From: an uncultured Oscillospiraceae bacterium
GTDB taxonomy: Bacteria; Bacillota; Clostridia; Oscillospirales; Oscillospiraceae
DNA: 13,385 nt
Direction: 5' to 3'
NCBI GenBank assembly: GCA_910584045.1
Contig: CAJTYO010000067.1
Span: forward strand, 1 to 13,385
Positions 1 through 6,479 of this stretch are shown one piece after another (position 1 is the first letter of the stretch; the number at the start of each line of letters is the position of its first letter). The translations under genes and the position numbers were made by a program. A model generated the notes under the pieces. That model searched no databases, was not told the DNA's origin, and saw only the letters and a program-made list of their open reading frames with translations.

Positions 1-17
1 CCCCCTCCCGGTTGTTT

Positions 18-596
18 TTAGCCGGCGTCCGTCCCGCCGCCAAACCGCTCCCGGTCCCGCTGAATCTGCTTGGCGTAGCGCTCCTCCTCCGAGAAGACGC
101 AGCCGCAGTACTTCTGCATATACAGCCCCAGCTCTCGGGCCTTGGCCTGTCCCTGGCGGAAGCCGGGCCGGAAATCCCGGTACAAAAAGTCCACGCCGTA
201 CCGCTTCGCCATCTCCTCCCCCGTGCGGCGAATGGCCTCGTGGTTCTGGTAGGGGCTGACCAGCAGGGTGGTGGAGAAGCAGTCGTAGCCGTGCCCGGCG
301 GCGTACCGGGCCGTCTCCTCCAGGCGGCAGGCGTAGCAGTGGGCGCACCGCCCGTCCACGTCCCCCGCCACCGCCTCCACGAAGTCCCGCAGCCCGTAGC
401 AGTCCCGGACGGTCAGGCGCAGATCGATGGAGGCGGCGTAATCGACCAGGGCGTCCCGCCTGGCCCGATACTCCTGATAGGGGTGGATGTTGGGGTTGTA
501 CCAAAAGCTGACGGGCTCGAGGCCCTCGCCCCGCAGCGCGTCCACGCAGTAGACGCCGCACGGCGCGCAGCAGGTGTGGAGGAGAAGAGCGGGCAT
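18..596 (-). CDS. queH: Epoxyqueuosine reductase QueH
   Basis: 192 aa. QueH (DUF208 family) reduces epoxyqueuosine to queuosine in tRNA, the last step of queuosine synthesis, and is the iron-sulfur, cobalamin-independent alternative to QueG. The conserved cysteines are visible: C9-C10 and C13 near the N-terminus (LLHTCCAPC), C84/C87/C90 (CAHCYAC), and C164/C166 (YCGC) near the C-terminus. The core motifs FWYNPNIHP and STTLLVSPYQNH are typical of the family. The ATG at 596 was chosen because family homology begins there and an AAAGGA ribosome binding site lies about 9 bases upstream; the frame stays open further upstream, but that extension is low-complexity and overlaps another small gene. 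It follows the DUF6774-like gene on the same strand with a 44-base gap, so co-transcription is likely. Cytoplasmic; the family call is firm. Confidence 0.93.
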   Translation of the reverse strand: MPALLLHTCCAPCGVYCVDALRGEGLEPVSFWYNPNIHPYQEYRARRDALVDYAASIDLRLTVRDCYGLRDFVEAVAGDVDGRCAHCYACRLEETARYAAGHGYDCFSTTLLVSPYQNHEAIRRTGEEMAKRYGVDFLYRDFRPGFRQGQAKARELGLYMQKYCGCVFSEEERYAKQIQRDRERFGGGTDAG

Positions 597-628
597 GGGG
601 CAGCATCCTTTCTCACATATCGTCGGCG

Positions 629-655
629 GGGAGGAGCGGTCTAGCCGCTCCTCCC
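629..655. other. Perfect 11-bp hairpin at the 3' end of the DUF6774-like gene
   Basis: Bases 629-639 pair with 645-655 around a 5-base loop. On the minus strand the stem-loop contains the stop codon of the small upstream gene, and the queH ribosome binding site follows about 20 bases after the stem. No T-run follows on either strand, so it is not a standard intrinsic terminator. It could stabilise a processed 3' end or reduce read-through into queH. Confidence 0.5.
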
Positions 656-805
656 GCCCAGCAGCGCCGCCGCCGCCAACGTCTCCAGCGTGTCTCCCAG
701 CTGCGTGAAGACGGCGGCCAGTACGGCCAGCTGCTCCGCCGGCAGGCATTCGAACAGGCAGTTCGCCACCGCCGACACAAACAGCGTCAATTTCCGCGGG
801 TCCAT
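641..805 (-). CDS. Small DUF6774-like protein
   Basis: 54 aa from the ATG at 805, or 56 aa from the ATG at 811. The protein reads MDPRKLTLFVSAVANCLFE at its start, then LAVLAAVFTQLGDTLETLAA. The LAVLAAVFTQLGDTL stretch resembles the short uncharacterised DUF6774 proteins of Clostridia as I remember them; no function is known to me. I prefer 805 because the GGGGAGGGG ribosome binding site is about 8 bases from it and too close to 811. It contains two cysteines and is amphipathic and Leu/Ala-rich, with no convincing signal peptide. It sits between the GH13 gene and queH on the same strand. A translatable frame, a good ribosome binding site and a family-like sequence support a real gene; the family name is moderately sure. 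Confidence 0.68.
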   Translation of the reverse strand: MDPRKLTLFVSAVANCLFECLPAEQLAVLAAVFTQLGDTLETLAAAALLGGRSG

Positions 806-866
806 CCGCATCCCCTCCCCGCCGCGTAGTCACTTGCATCCTATGCGGGGCGGGGCCCGTTCGCCA

Positions 867-2405
867 TTACAGCCGGTAGATTCCCGCCGAGCAGGGCGGC
901 GCGGTCACGAGGCCGGGGTTGAACTTCGCCTCCCCGCCGAAGCAGTAGACGGACCCCGACGGCGCGAAGGCCCCGGGGAAGGAGACCATCTCCAGGGAGG
1001 GGTTCAGGATGACCAGCAGGCTCTCCCCGCCGCCGGTGCGGATATAGGCCAGGGGGCAGCGGTTCTCCTGGGCGAAGACGAAGCGGATTCCGCCGCCGCT
1101 CTGGAGGGCCTCGTGTGCCTGGCGCACGGCGATCAGGCGCTTGATCTCGTGGTACAGCGAGCCAAGGTCGGCCATCTGCGCCTGTACGTTGGGCCGGTCT
1201 GGGTCGCCGTCCAGGGGGATGTACAGCCGGTCCGGGGCGGCGGCGCTGAAGCCGGCGTTGATGGAGCCGTCCCACTGCATGGGGGTGCGGGCTCCGGTGC
1301 GGTGATAACCGCCCTCCACCGAGGTGAGCCCCTCCACATAGCGCATCCCGATCTCGTCGCCGTAGTAGATGAAGGGCGCGCCGGGCATGGTCAGCAGGAA
1401 GGCGAAGGCCAGCTTCAGCTCCCCGCCCTGGAGCGCGGGGGCCAGCCGCTCGGTGTCGTGGTTGCCGGAGGGGATGCAGATCAGACCCTTCCCCCCGGTC
1501 TGCTCCATATACTTCTCATACTGCGCGGCAAATTTGGAGGCGTCGCCCCGCCCTCTGCCGGAGAAGAAGGGCTCCTCGCAGCGGAACAGATCGTCGTAGT
1601 GGGAGGGTCCGCCGTGGAGCAGGAAGTCCATGTGGAAGCCCCCCTCCAGGGACTTGTCCGGCTCGCCCCACTCGGAGATGATGGCGGCCTCGGGGAACTC
1701 ACGGTCCAGAAACGCCCGCACCTCCTGCCACAGCAGGATGGTGCCCCGTCTCTCCGGGTCGTTTTTCACCATGCACCCGGCCATATCCACCCGGAACCCG
1801 TCGCAGCCCAGCCGCAGCCAGAAGCGCATCACGTCCTTCATGGCCTCCAATGTGGCCCGGGGACCCGGCGCGTCCATGGGCTGCTGCCAGGATTTTTCCA
1901 CCTTGTAGCAGCCGTAGTTGAGGGCGGGCTGGTGGGAGAAGAAGTTGACGGCGCAGGCCCCGTCCCGGTCGGAGATGCCCCGCAGACAGTCCAGCCCGTC
2001 GGGCCGCTCCCAGATGTTGTCGGTCCAGATGTAGCGGTCGGTATAGGGATTTTTTTCCGCCAGCATGGAGGCCTTGAACCAGGGGTGATCCAGGGCGGTG
2101 TGGCCGGGGACCAGGTCCAGAAGGACCCGGATGTCCCGCCTGTGGGCCTCGTCAAAAATGCGCTTGAGGTCCTCGTTGGTGCCGTAGCGGGGGGCGGCCC
2201 GGTAGTAGTCGGAGACGTCGTACCCCGCGTCTCCGAAGGGGGAGGCGAAGCAGGGGTTGATCCACAGAGCGTTGCACCCCAGGTCCCGGATGTAGTCCAG
2301 TTTTTCCAGGATGCCGGGAAAGTCGCCAATGCCGTCGGCATTGGTGTCGCGGAAGGACTGGGGGTAAATTTCATAGAAGATTGCGTTGTCCAACCATTTT
2401 GGCAT
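867..2405 (-). CDS. GH13 alpha-glucosidase / alpha-amylase family enzyme
   Basis: 512 aa with no signal peptide, so cytoplasmic. It belongs to the retaining GH13 family acting on alpha-glucosidic bonds of imported oligosaccharides. The (beta/alpha)8 barrel starts at once (AIFYEIYPQSFRDTNADG). Residues 20-28 (DTNADGIGD) form the calcium-binding loop typical of oligo-1,6-glucosidase-like enzymes. The catalytic set is intact: nucleophile D207 (GFRVDMAG), acid/base E245 (IISEWGEP), transition-state Asp D317 (SGNHDTER). Conserved region I reads DLVPGH at 97-102, with Gly where most members have Asn. A small beta domain ends the protein. The ATG follows AAGGAGG at 8 bases. It has its own promoter upstream and no clear terminator, so transcription may continue into the DUF6774-like gene and queH. 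Exact substrate (isomaltose, sucrose, malto-oligosaccharide) cannot be told from sequence. Confidence 0.9.
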   Translation of the reverse strand: MPKWLDNAIFYEIYPQSFRDTNADGIGDFPGILEKLDYIRDLGCNALWINPCFASPFGDAGYDVSDYYRAAPRYGTNEDLKRIFDEAHRRDIRVLLDLVPGHTALDHPWFKASMLAEKNPYTDRYIWTDNIWERPDGLDCLRGISDRDGACAVNFFSHQPALNYGCYKVEKSWQQPMDAPGPRATLEAMKDVMRFWLRLGCDGFRVDMAGCMVKNDPERRGTILLWQEVRAFLDREFPEAAIISEWGEPDKSLEGGFHMDFLLHGGPSHYDDLFRCEEPFFSGRGRGDASKFAAQYEKYMEQTGGKGLICIPSGNHDTERLAPALQGGELKLAFAFLLTMPGAPFIYYGDEIGMRYVEGLTSVEGGYHRTGARTPMQWDGSINAGFSAAAPDRLYIPLDGDPDRPNVQAQMADLGSLYHEIKRLIAVRQAHEALQSGGGIRFVFAQENRCPLAYIRTGGGESLLVILNPSLEMVSFPGAFAPSGSVYCFGGEAKFNPGLVTAPPCSAGIYRL

Positions 2406-2437
2406 AGCGGTGGCCTCCTTATTTCAGCAGTTATTGA

Positions 2438-2454
2438 CGCGCCCTTCGGGCGCG
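2438..2454 (-). promoter_or_regulatory. 5' leader hairpin of the GH13 gene
   Basis: A 7-bp GC-only stem (2438-2444 with 2448-2454) with a 3-base loop lies between the predicted transcription start and the ribosome binding site of the GH13 gene. It may stabilise the mRNA 5' end; no regulatory ligand can be inferred. Confidence 0.4.
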
Positions 2455-2473
2455 GGGGTTCTTTTCTGCCGCC

Positions 2474-2502
2474 AGCATACCACACTCTCCGGTAAAAAGC
2501 AA
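2474..2502 (-). promoter_or_regulatory. Sigma-A type promoter of the GH13 gene
   Basis: On the minus strand TTGCTT (2497-2502) and TATGCT (2474-2479) are separated by 17 bases. The predicted start near 2467 gives a leader of about 60 bases ending in AAGGAGG. A perfect palindrome (ATCCGCC CCGG GGCGGAT, 18 bases, about 2512-2529) lies just upstream of the -35 box and could be an operator or just terminator-like DNA. Confidence 0.6.
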
Positions 2503-2540
2503 TAAAAACCCATCCGCCCCGGGGCGGATATGCTCCGCAT

Positions 2541-2579
2541 AAAAAAACCCGGCGGGTTTTCGGTTTCACAGGCGCCGGG
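2541..2579 (-). terminator. Intrinsic terminator after recG
   Basis: On the minus strand, immediately after the recG stop codon, CCCGGCG (2573-2579) can pair with CGCCGGG (2548-2554), and a competing tighter hairpin AAAACCC-GCC-GGGTTTT uses the same right arm. Both are followed by seven T residues (complement of 2541-2547). It ends the kinase-recG operon just before the GH13 promoter. Confidence 0.8.
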
Positions 2580-4628
2580 CTAATTCATCGCGCCGGCGGC
2601 GGAGGCGAACATCGCCTCCACCCGTGCCGCGGTCTCCGGATACGCCGAAAGCTCCGGGTCCCTCTCCAGCAGCCGCCCGGCCGCCTCCTGGGCCTCCCTC
2701 AGAAGTGCCATATCACAGCTCAGGTCGGCCACCTTCAGCGCCGGAAGTCCGTGCTGTCTGTGGCCGAAGAAGTCCCCCGGCCCCCGCAGCTTCAGATCCT
2801 CCTCCGCGATTTGAAAGCCGTCGTTGGTTCCGGTCATGACCTTCAGCCGCGCCCGGGCCTCGTCGCTGCGGTTGTCCGAGACGAGGATGCAGTAGGACTT
2901 GTGCCGGCCCCGCCCCACCCGGCCCCGCAGCTGGTGGAGCTGGCTAAGTCCGAAGCGGTCCGCGTCCTCGACGACCATCACCGTGGCGTTGGGCACGTCC
3001 ACGCCCACCTCCACCACCGTGGTGGACACCAGAACATGGATTTCCCCGGCGGAGAAGGCGGCCATAACCTTGTCCTTCTCCCTGGGCTTCATGCGCCCGT
3101 GGACGCAGGCCACCCGCAGGTGGGGGAAGACCCGCTCCTGCAGGATTCCGGCGTATTCGGAGGCGGCCTTGCGGTCGTCGGGAATCTGGTCGTTCTCCTC
3201 CACCATGGAGCAGACGATGTAGGCCTGACGCCCGGCGGCGACCTGCTTGTCGATGAACGTATAAATCCGCTGGTGATAGCTGCCGGGGACGGCGAAGGTG
3301 TCGATTATCTGCCGCCCCGGCGGCAGCTCGTCCATGACCGACACATCCAGATCGCCGTAGATCATCAGCGCCAGCGTGCGGGGGATGGGCGTGGCGGACA
3401 TAACCAGCAGATGGGGCCGGTCCCCCTTGGCCGCCAGCGCGGCCCGCTGGGCCACGCCGAAGCGGTGCTGCTCGTCCGTCACCACCAGCCCCAGGCTGCG
3501 GTAGACCACGTCGTCTGTGAGAAGGGCGTGGGTGCCGATGGCCACCTGGGCCTCCCCGCCGGCCAGGGCCTCCAGAGCCGCCCGGCGCGCCTTGGCCTTC
3601 ACCGCCCCGGTGAGCAGGACGCTGCGCACCCCCAGCTTCTCCAGCAGCGGGGCCAGCCCCCTGTGGTGCTGCTCCGCCAGAATCTCCGTGGGGGCCATGA
3701 GGGCCGCCTGCCGGCCGTTTCGGACGGCGCAGAGCAGGGCGGCGGCGGCCACCACGGTCTTTCCGCTGCCCACGTCCCCCTGAATCAGCCGGTTCATGGG
3801 CCGCCCGGAGGTCAGATCGGCCCGCACGTCGTCGATGGCCCGCCGCTGGGCCCCGGTGAGGGGGAAGGGGAGCCCCTCGATAAAATCCTCCAGACCGGTC
3901 TCCAGCCAGGGCGGGCACGTCAGCTCGTCCCGCCGCCCCCGCAGCCGTTTAAGCCCGATGGCCAGCAGGAAAAGCTCCTCGAACACCAGCCGCCGCCGGG
4001 CGATGGCCAGCGTCTCCTCGCTGGACGGAAAGTGAATCTGCTCATAGGCGTAGCCAATGCGGCACAGCTGGTGCGCCTGCCGGACCGCATCCGGCAGCGG
4101 GTCCGGCAGCAGCTTTCCGCAGGCAGCCAGCCCCTGCTCCATGGATTTCACCAGCGTCGTCTGGCTGATGCCCGCAGTCAGGGCGTAGATGGGCATGATA
4201 CGCCCCGTCATCAGACGGGCCCCCTCCCGCTCCACAATGGGGTTTGCCATGGCGCGGCGGCGGCCCGTGACCTCCGCCTTGCCGAAAAAGGTGTAGGATT
4301 CTCCGGCGCGGAGGTTGTCCTTCATGTACGCCTGGTTGAAGAAGGTCACGTCCAGGGCTCCCGTCTCGTCCACCGCCCGCAGCTTCACCAGCTCCAGCCC
4401 CTGCCGAATCCGGCTGAGGGTGGGCGAAGCGGCCGCCATGGCCTCCACGCAGGCGCACTCCCCCTCCTCCAGGTCCCTGATCTTCTTATAGCTCCGCCTG
4501 TCGTCATAGGCCCGGGGGAAGTAGGCGATCAGATCCCCCAGCGTCCGGACGCCCAGCTTTTCCAGGCTCCTGGCCCGCTGCTCCCCGATGCCCTTGACAT
4601 AGCGCACGCCGGTGGTCAGCTCAGGCAT
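2580..4628 (-). CDS. recG: ATP-dependent DNA helicase RecG
   Basis: 682 aa, the usual RecG length. RecG is a monomeric SF2 helicase that remodels stalled replication forks and branch-migrates Holliday junctions. The N-terminal part (about 1-240) holds the helix-hairpin-helix-like start (VKGIGEQRARSLEKLG) and the OB-fold wedge domain. Motor motifs follow: Walker A GDVGSGKT at 284-291, DEQH box at 385-388, SATPIPRT at 411-418, then STTVVEVGVDVPNA and QLRGRVGRG in the second RecA lobe, and the C-terminal LKLRGPGDFFGHRQHG typical of RecG. The ATG at 4628 has GGAGGA about 7 bases upstream and starts at the family N-terminus; the longer open frame reaching 4973 is shadow of the kinase gene. The start overlaps the end of the upstream kinase gene by 13 bases, so translational coupling is likely. 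Confidence 0.96.
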   Translation of the reverse strand: MPELTTGVRYVKGIGEQRARSLEKLGVRTLGDLIAYFPRAYDDRRSYKKIRDLEEGECACVEAMAAASPTLSRIRQGLELVKLRAVDETGALDVTFFNQAYMKDNLRAGESYTFFGKAEVTGRRRAMANPIVEREGARLMTGRIMPIYALTAGISQTTLVKSMEQGLAACGKLLPDPLPDAVRQAHQLCRIGYAYEQIHFPSSEETLAIARRRLVFEELFLLAIGLKRLRGRRDELTCPPWLETGLEDFIEGLPFPLTGAQRRAIDDVRADLTSGRPMNRLIQGDVGSGKTVVAAAALLCAVRNGRQAALMAPTEILAEQHHRGLAPLLEKLGVRSVLLTGAVKAKARRAALEALAGGEAQVAIGTHALLTDDVVYRSLGLVVTDEQHRFGVAQRAALAAKGDRPHLLVMSATPIPRTLALMIYGDLDVSVMDELPPGRQIIDTFAVPGSYHQRIYTFIDKQVAAGRQAYIVCSMVEENDQIPDDRKAASEYAGILQERVFPHLRVACVHGRMKPREKDKVMAAFSAGEIHVLVSTTVVEVGVDVPNATVMVVEDADRFGLSQLHQLRGRVGRGRHKSYCILVSDNRSDEARARLKVMTGTNDGFQIAEEDLKLRGPGDFFGHRQHGLPALKVADLSCDMALLREAQEAAGRLLERDPELSAYPETAARVEAMFASAAGAMN

Positions 4629-5479
4629 GTGGATTCCTCCATCCTCTGACCCAGCCGCCACAGCAGCGGCTCGAAGTCCACGCCCTCCCGGCGGGGCGTC
4701 CCCGCCTCGCGGGTTCGCCGGACGCACCGGGCGGTAAAGTCCGCCGCCAGCGCCGCCGCCTCCGCCAGGGACCTCCCCCGGACCAGCGCGCCGGTCAGCA
4801 CGCTGGCGAACAGGTCCCCCGTCCCATGAAACTGCCCGGGAACCAGCGGGGCGGAGACAAAGGACACCCGCCCCGTCTCCCGGTCGAAGCAGGCCGCCCC
4901 CACCGTCCCGGGCGACAGGGACACCCCCTTGAGCACCACGGACCGACGCCCCCCCAGACTGAGGGCCTCGCACCGGCCGCGGCAGCCGGCAGCGGCGTCC
5001 AGCTTCAGCGCCTCATAGTCCACTCCCAGCAGCAGCGCCGCCTCGGTGCGGTTGGGGGTGATCACGTCCGCCTGCGCCGCCAGCTCCGCCATGGCCCGGC
5101 ACATCTCCGGGGTGTAGGTCCGGTAGGGCCTGCCGTGGTCGCCCATGACGGGGTCCACGATGCGCAGGCATCCCGGCCCGCCGAAGCTCCGGAGGAGGGT
5201 CCCCGCCAGCGCCGTCTGCTCCCGGCTCCCCATAAAGCCGGTGTATACGGCGTCGAAGCATACTCCCTCCGCCCGCCAGTGGTCCGCCATGGGCTCCATC
5301 TGGTCCGTCAGGTCCAGAAAGGTGTTCCCCTGGAACCCCCCGGTGTGGGTGGACAGCAGGGCGGTGGGCAGCGGACAGCACTGCACGCCCATGGCGGACA
5401 GCGTTGGCAGCACAATGGTCAGCGAGCAGCGGCCGAAACCGCTGAGATCGTGGACGGCGGCGACGCGGGGCGTAGACAT
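4616..5479 (-). CDS. Pyridoxal/pyridoxamine kinase (PdxK/PdxY type)
   Basis: 287 aa ribokinase-fold enzyme that phosphorylates the 5'-hydroxyl of pyridoxal, pyridoxamine or pyridoxine with ATP (vitamin B6 salvage). Visible motifs: N-terminal HDLSGFGRCSLT (10-21), STHTGG (43-48), DPVMGD (109-114), TPNRTEA (141-147), and the anion-hole/catalytic GTGD at 219-222, with D222 as the expected base. HDLSGFGRCSLT and DPVMGD separate it from ThiD. The ATG at 5479 has GAGAGGAG about 8 bases upstream and a near-consensus promoter close behind. It is the first gene of a two-gene unit with recG, overlapping it by 13 bases; the two functions are unrelated, so the pairing looks like simple packing. The exact vitamer preference is not visible. 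Confidence 0.9.
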   Translation of the reverse strand: MSTPRVAAVHDLSGFGRCSLTIVLPTLSAMGVQCCPLPTALLSTHTGGFQGNTFLDLTDQMEPMADHWRAEGVCFDAVYTGFMGSREQTALAGTLLRSFGGPGCLRIVDPVMGDHGRPYRTYTPEMCRAMAELAAQADVITPNRTEAALLLGVDYEALKLDAAAGCRGRCEALSLGGRRSVVLKGVSLSPGTVGAACFDRETGRVSFVSAPLVPGQFHGTGDLFASVLTGALVRGRSLAEAAALAADFTARCVRRTREAGTPRREGVDFEPLLWRLGQRMEESTCLS

Positions 5480-5515
5480 TGGCGCGGCTCCTCTCTAAAA
5501 ACGTTTGTACCCCAT

Positions 5516-5544
5516 ATTATAAATTCCGCCGGCCCGTCCGTCAA
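5516..5544 (-). promoter_or_regulatory. Strong sigma-A promoter of the kinase-recG unit
   Basis: On the minus strand TTGACG (5539-5544) and TATAAT (5516-5521) are exactly 17 bases apart. The predicted start near 5509 leaves a leader of about 30 bases with a good ribosome binding site. It begins only 4 bases after the T-run of the rubrerythrin terminator. Confidence 0.85.
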
Positions 5545-5548
5545 GCAG

Positions 5549-5586
5549 AAAAATCCCGGGCCGCCCGTAAGAGGGGCGGTCCGGGA
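5549..5586 (-). terminator. Intrinsic terminator after rubrerythrin
   Basis: On the minus strand the stem is TCCCGG then CCGCCC pairing with GGGCGG then CCGGGA, with one A/C mismatch between the two 6-bp blocks and a 7-base loop, followed by five T residues. It lies 12 bases beyond the rubrerythrin stop codon. Confidence 0.85.
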
Positions 5587-5598
5587 CGGGGGGGAAAA

Positions 5599-6189
5599 TC
5601 ACCGCTCGTAGGGCGACAGCTCCAGGCGGACAAAATATCCCTGGTCGTGGGAGCAGACCGGGCACTTGGCCGGGACCTGCCTGCCGGTGAAGACGTGGCC
5701 GCAGTTGAGGCACATCCAGCCCGTCTCCACGTCGCTGACGAACAGCTTGTTCTCCCGCAGGAATTTGGCGAAGCGCTCGAAGCGCTGGGCGTGGACCTTC
5801 TCGATCTCCGCGATCTGCTGAAAGTGGCGGGCGATCTCGGCAAAGCCCTCCTCCCGGGCCTTCTCGGCAAAGGCGGGGTAGATGTCGCCGAATTCGTCCA
5901 TCTCGTGCTGCCGGGCCAGCTCCAGCAGCTGGAGGGGCTCGTCTGTCAGGTCGATGGGGTAGTTGGCTGTGATGGTGATGTTCTCACAGCGCCCCTCCTT
6001 GAGGTGGTTATAGAAAATTTCGGCGTGCTCCTTCTCCTGGCCGGCGGTGTAGAGGAAAATCTGCTCCAGAACCTGCACCTTCTTCTCCCGGCACACGTCG
6101 GCGGCAAAGGTGTAGCGGTTGCGGGCCTGGCTCTCCCCCGCGAAGGCGCGGAGAAGATTTTCCCGGGTCTCGCTGCTTTTTAATTCCAT
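5599..6189 (-). CDS. rbr: Rubrerythrin
   Basis: 196 aa, the normal rubrerythrin length. It acts in the cytoplasm of anaerobes as an NAD(P)H-linked peroxidase, passing electrons from a rubredoxin-type iron site to a diiron centre. The four-helix ferritin-like domain occupies about residues 1-145, with candidate diiron ligands E19, E52 with H55 (GQEKEHAEIF), a Glu in the 90-98 helix, and E130 with H133 (IEKVHAQRF). The C-terminal rubredoxin-like domain has C160/C163 (CLNC) and C176/C179 (CPVC). The ATG at 6189 has AAAGGAG about 7 bases upstream. It is a single-gene unit between a terminator and a promoter whose -35 lies inside the adjoining repeat element. It probably protects against peroxide and oxygen stress; no PerR-like operator was recognised. 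Confidence 0.95.
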   Translation of the reverse strand: MELKSSETRENLLRAFAGESQARNRYTFAADVCREKKVQVLEQIFLYTAGQEKEHAEIFYNHLKEGRCENITITANYPIDLTDEPLQLLELARQHEMDEFGDIYPAFAEKAREEGFAEIARHFQQIAEIEKVHAQRFERFAKFLRENKLFVSDVETGWMCLNCGHVFTGRQVPAKCPVCSHDQGYFVRLELSPYER

Positions 6190-6217
6190 GGTATGGCTCC
6201 TTTCCCAATGTCGGATG

Positions 6218-6245
6218 ATTCTAGGGCTTGTTTAAAAATTGTCAA
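6218..6245 (-). promoter_or_regulatory. Rubrerythrin promoter formed at the repeat element junction
   Basis: On the minus strand a perfect TTGACA (6240-6245) lies 16 bases before TAGAAT (6218-6223). The -35 and spacer are inside the palindromic element; the -10 straddles its left edge (CTAG at 6221-6224) and three flanking bases. The predicted start is near 6211, giving a leader of about 20 bases with its ribosome binding site at the usual place. No better promoter was seen closer to the gene. Confidence 0.7.
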
Positions 6246-6385
6246 CACGCCCCAATAACGGGCCTTTTTCTGCCATACTGCGTTAAATTTTCTTGCCATC
6301 CGTCAGGATGCCTGCGAAAATTTGCCTTGTCTGGCAAAAAATTCCTCGCTATTGGGCATATCGCCAATTATTAAACAAGCCCTAG
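6221..6385. mobile_element. 165-bp MITE-like near-palindromic element
   Basis: The two ends are perfect 15-base inverted repeats (CTAGGGCTTGTTTAA at 6221-6235, its complement at 6371-6385). Similarity continues inward with few mismatches (for example CCCAATA near both arms) to a centre at CATCC-GTCA-GGATG (6298-6311), so nearly the whole element can fold into one long hairpin. CTAG at both ends could be a palindromic 4-bp target duplication, leaving a GGCTTGTTTAA terminal repeat, or part of the repeat itself. It has no transposase and no coding capacity. It is more AT-rich than its neighbours. Size, terminal repeats and symmetry fit a MITE moved in trans; the parent transposase family (IS5-like or IS1182-like, from the CTAG end) is a guess. 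Confidence 0.75.
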
Positions 6386-6404
6386 TCTCCTCCCAATATT
6401 TCCT

Positions 6405-6420
6405 TTTATACATGTATAAA
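6405..6420. promoter_or_regulatory. 16-bp perfect palindrome, possible operator
   Basis: TTTATACATGTATAAA reads the same on both strands. It lies 60 bases before the start codon of the Asn/Gln microprotein gene and overlaps the candidate -35 element, a good position for a dimeric repressor. No regulator for it is seen in the window. Confidence 0.4.
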
Positions 6421-6443
6421 GAAAATATACCCGGGAAAGAATA
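6414..6443 (+). promoter_or_regulatory. Candidate forespore (sigma-F-like) promoter
   Basis: GTATA (6414-6418) and GGAAAGAATA (6434-6443), 15 bases apart, match the Bacillus sigma-F pattern GywTA ... GGnrAnAnTw as I remember it, one base short of its usual spacing. No convincing sigma-A promoter is seen for this gene. A start near 6450 would leave a 30-base leader with AAAGGAGG. Pattern matching in AT-rich DNA is error-prone, hence the low confidence. Confidence 0.3.
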
Positions 6444-6479
6444 GGTCTGTACCGTTTTTGGAAAGGAGGTTTCAGGACT

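Noticed and set aside
597..839. N-terminal extension of queH to an upstream ATG
   Set aside because: The extension is low-complexity, has no family similarity and overlaps the small DUF6774-like gene; the ATG at 596 has a ribosome binding site.
812..866. Separate promoter for the DUF6774-like gene and queH
   Set aside because: The 55-base gap is GC-rich and shows no -35/-10 pair; read-through from the GH13 promoter is simpler.
690..2495. Long plus-strand open frame opposite the GH13 gene (601 codons)
   Set aside because: Low-complexity Gly/Val/Pro-rich translation without motifs; it is the GC-rich mirror of a gene with intact catalytic residues on the other strand.
2751..4649. Plus-strand open frame of 632 codons opposite recG
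   Set aside because: No domain sense and exactly antisense to a complete RecG; a codon-bias shadow.
4629..4973. N-terminal extension of recG
   Set aside because: Gly/Arg-rich shadow of the kinase gene; RecG homology and a ribosome binding site start at 4628.
6221..6385. Intrinsic terminator or riboswitch for rubrerythrin
   Set aside because: The arms are far longer than a terminator, and the symmetric CTAG ends with terminal repeats fit a mobile element better; no known riboswitch motif was recognised.
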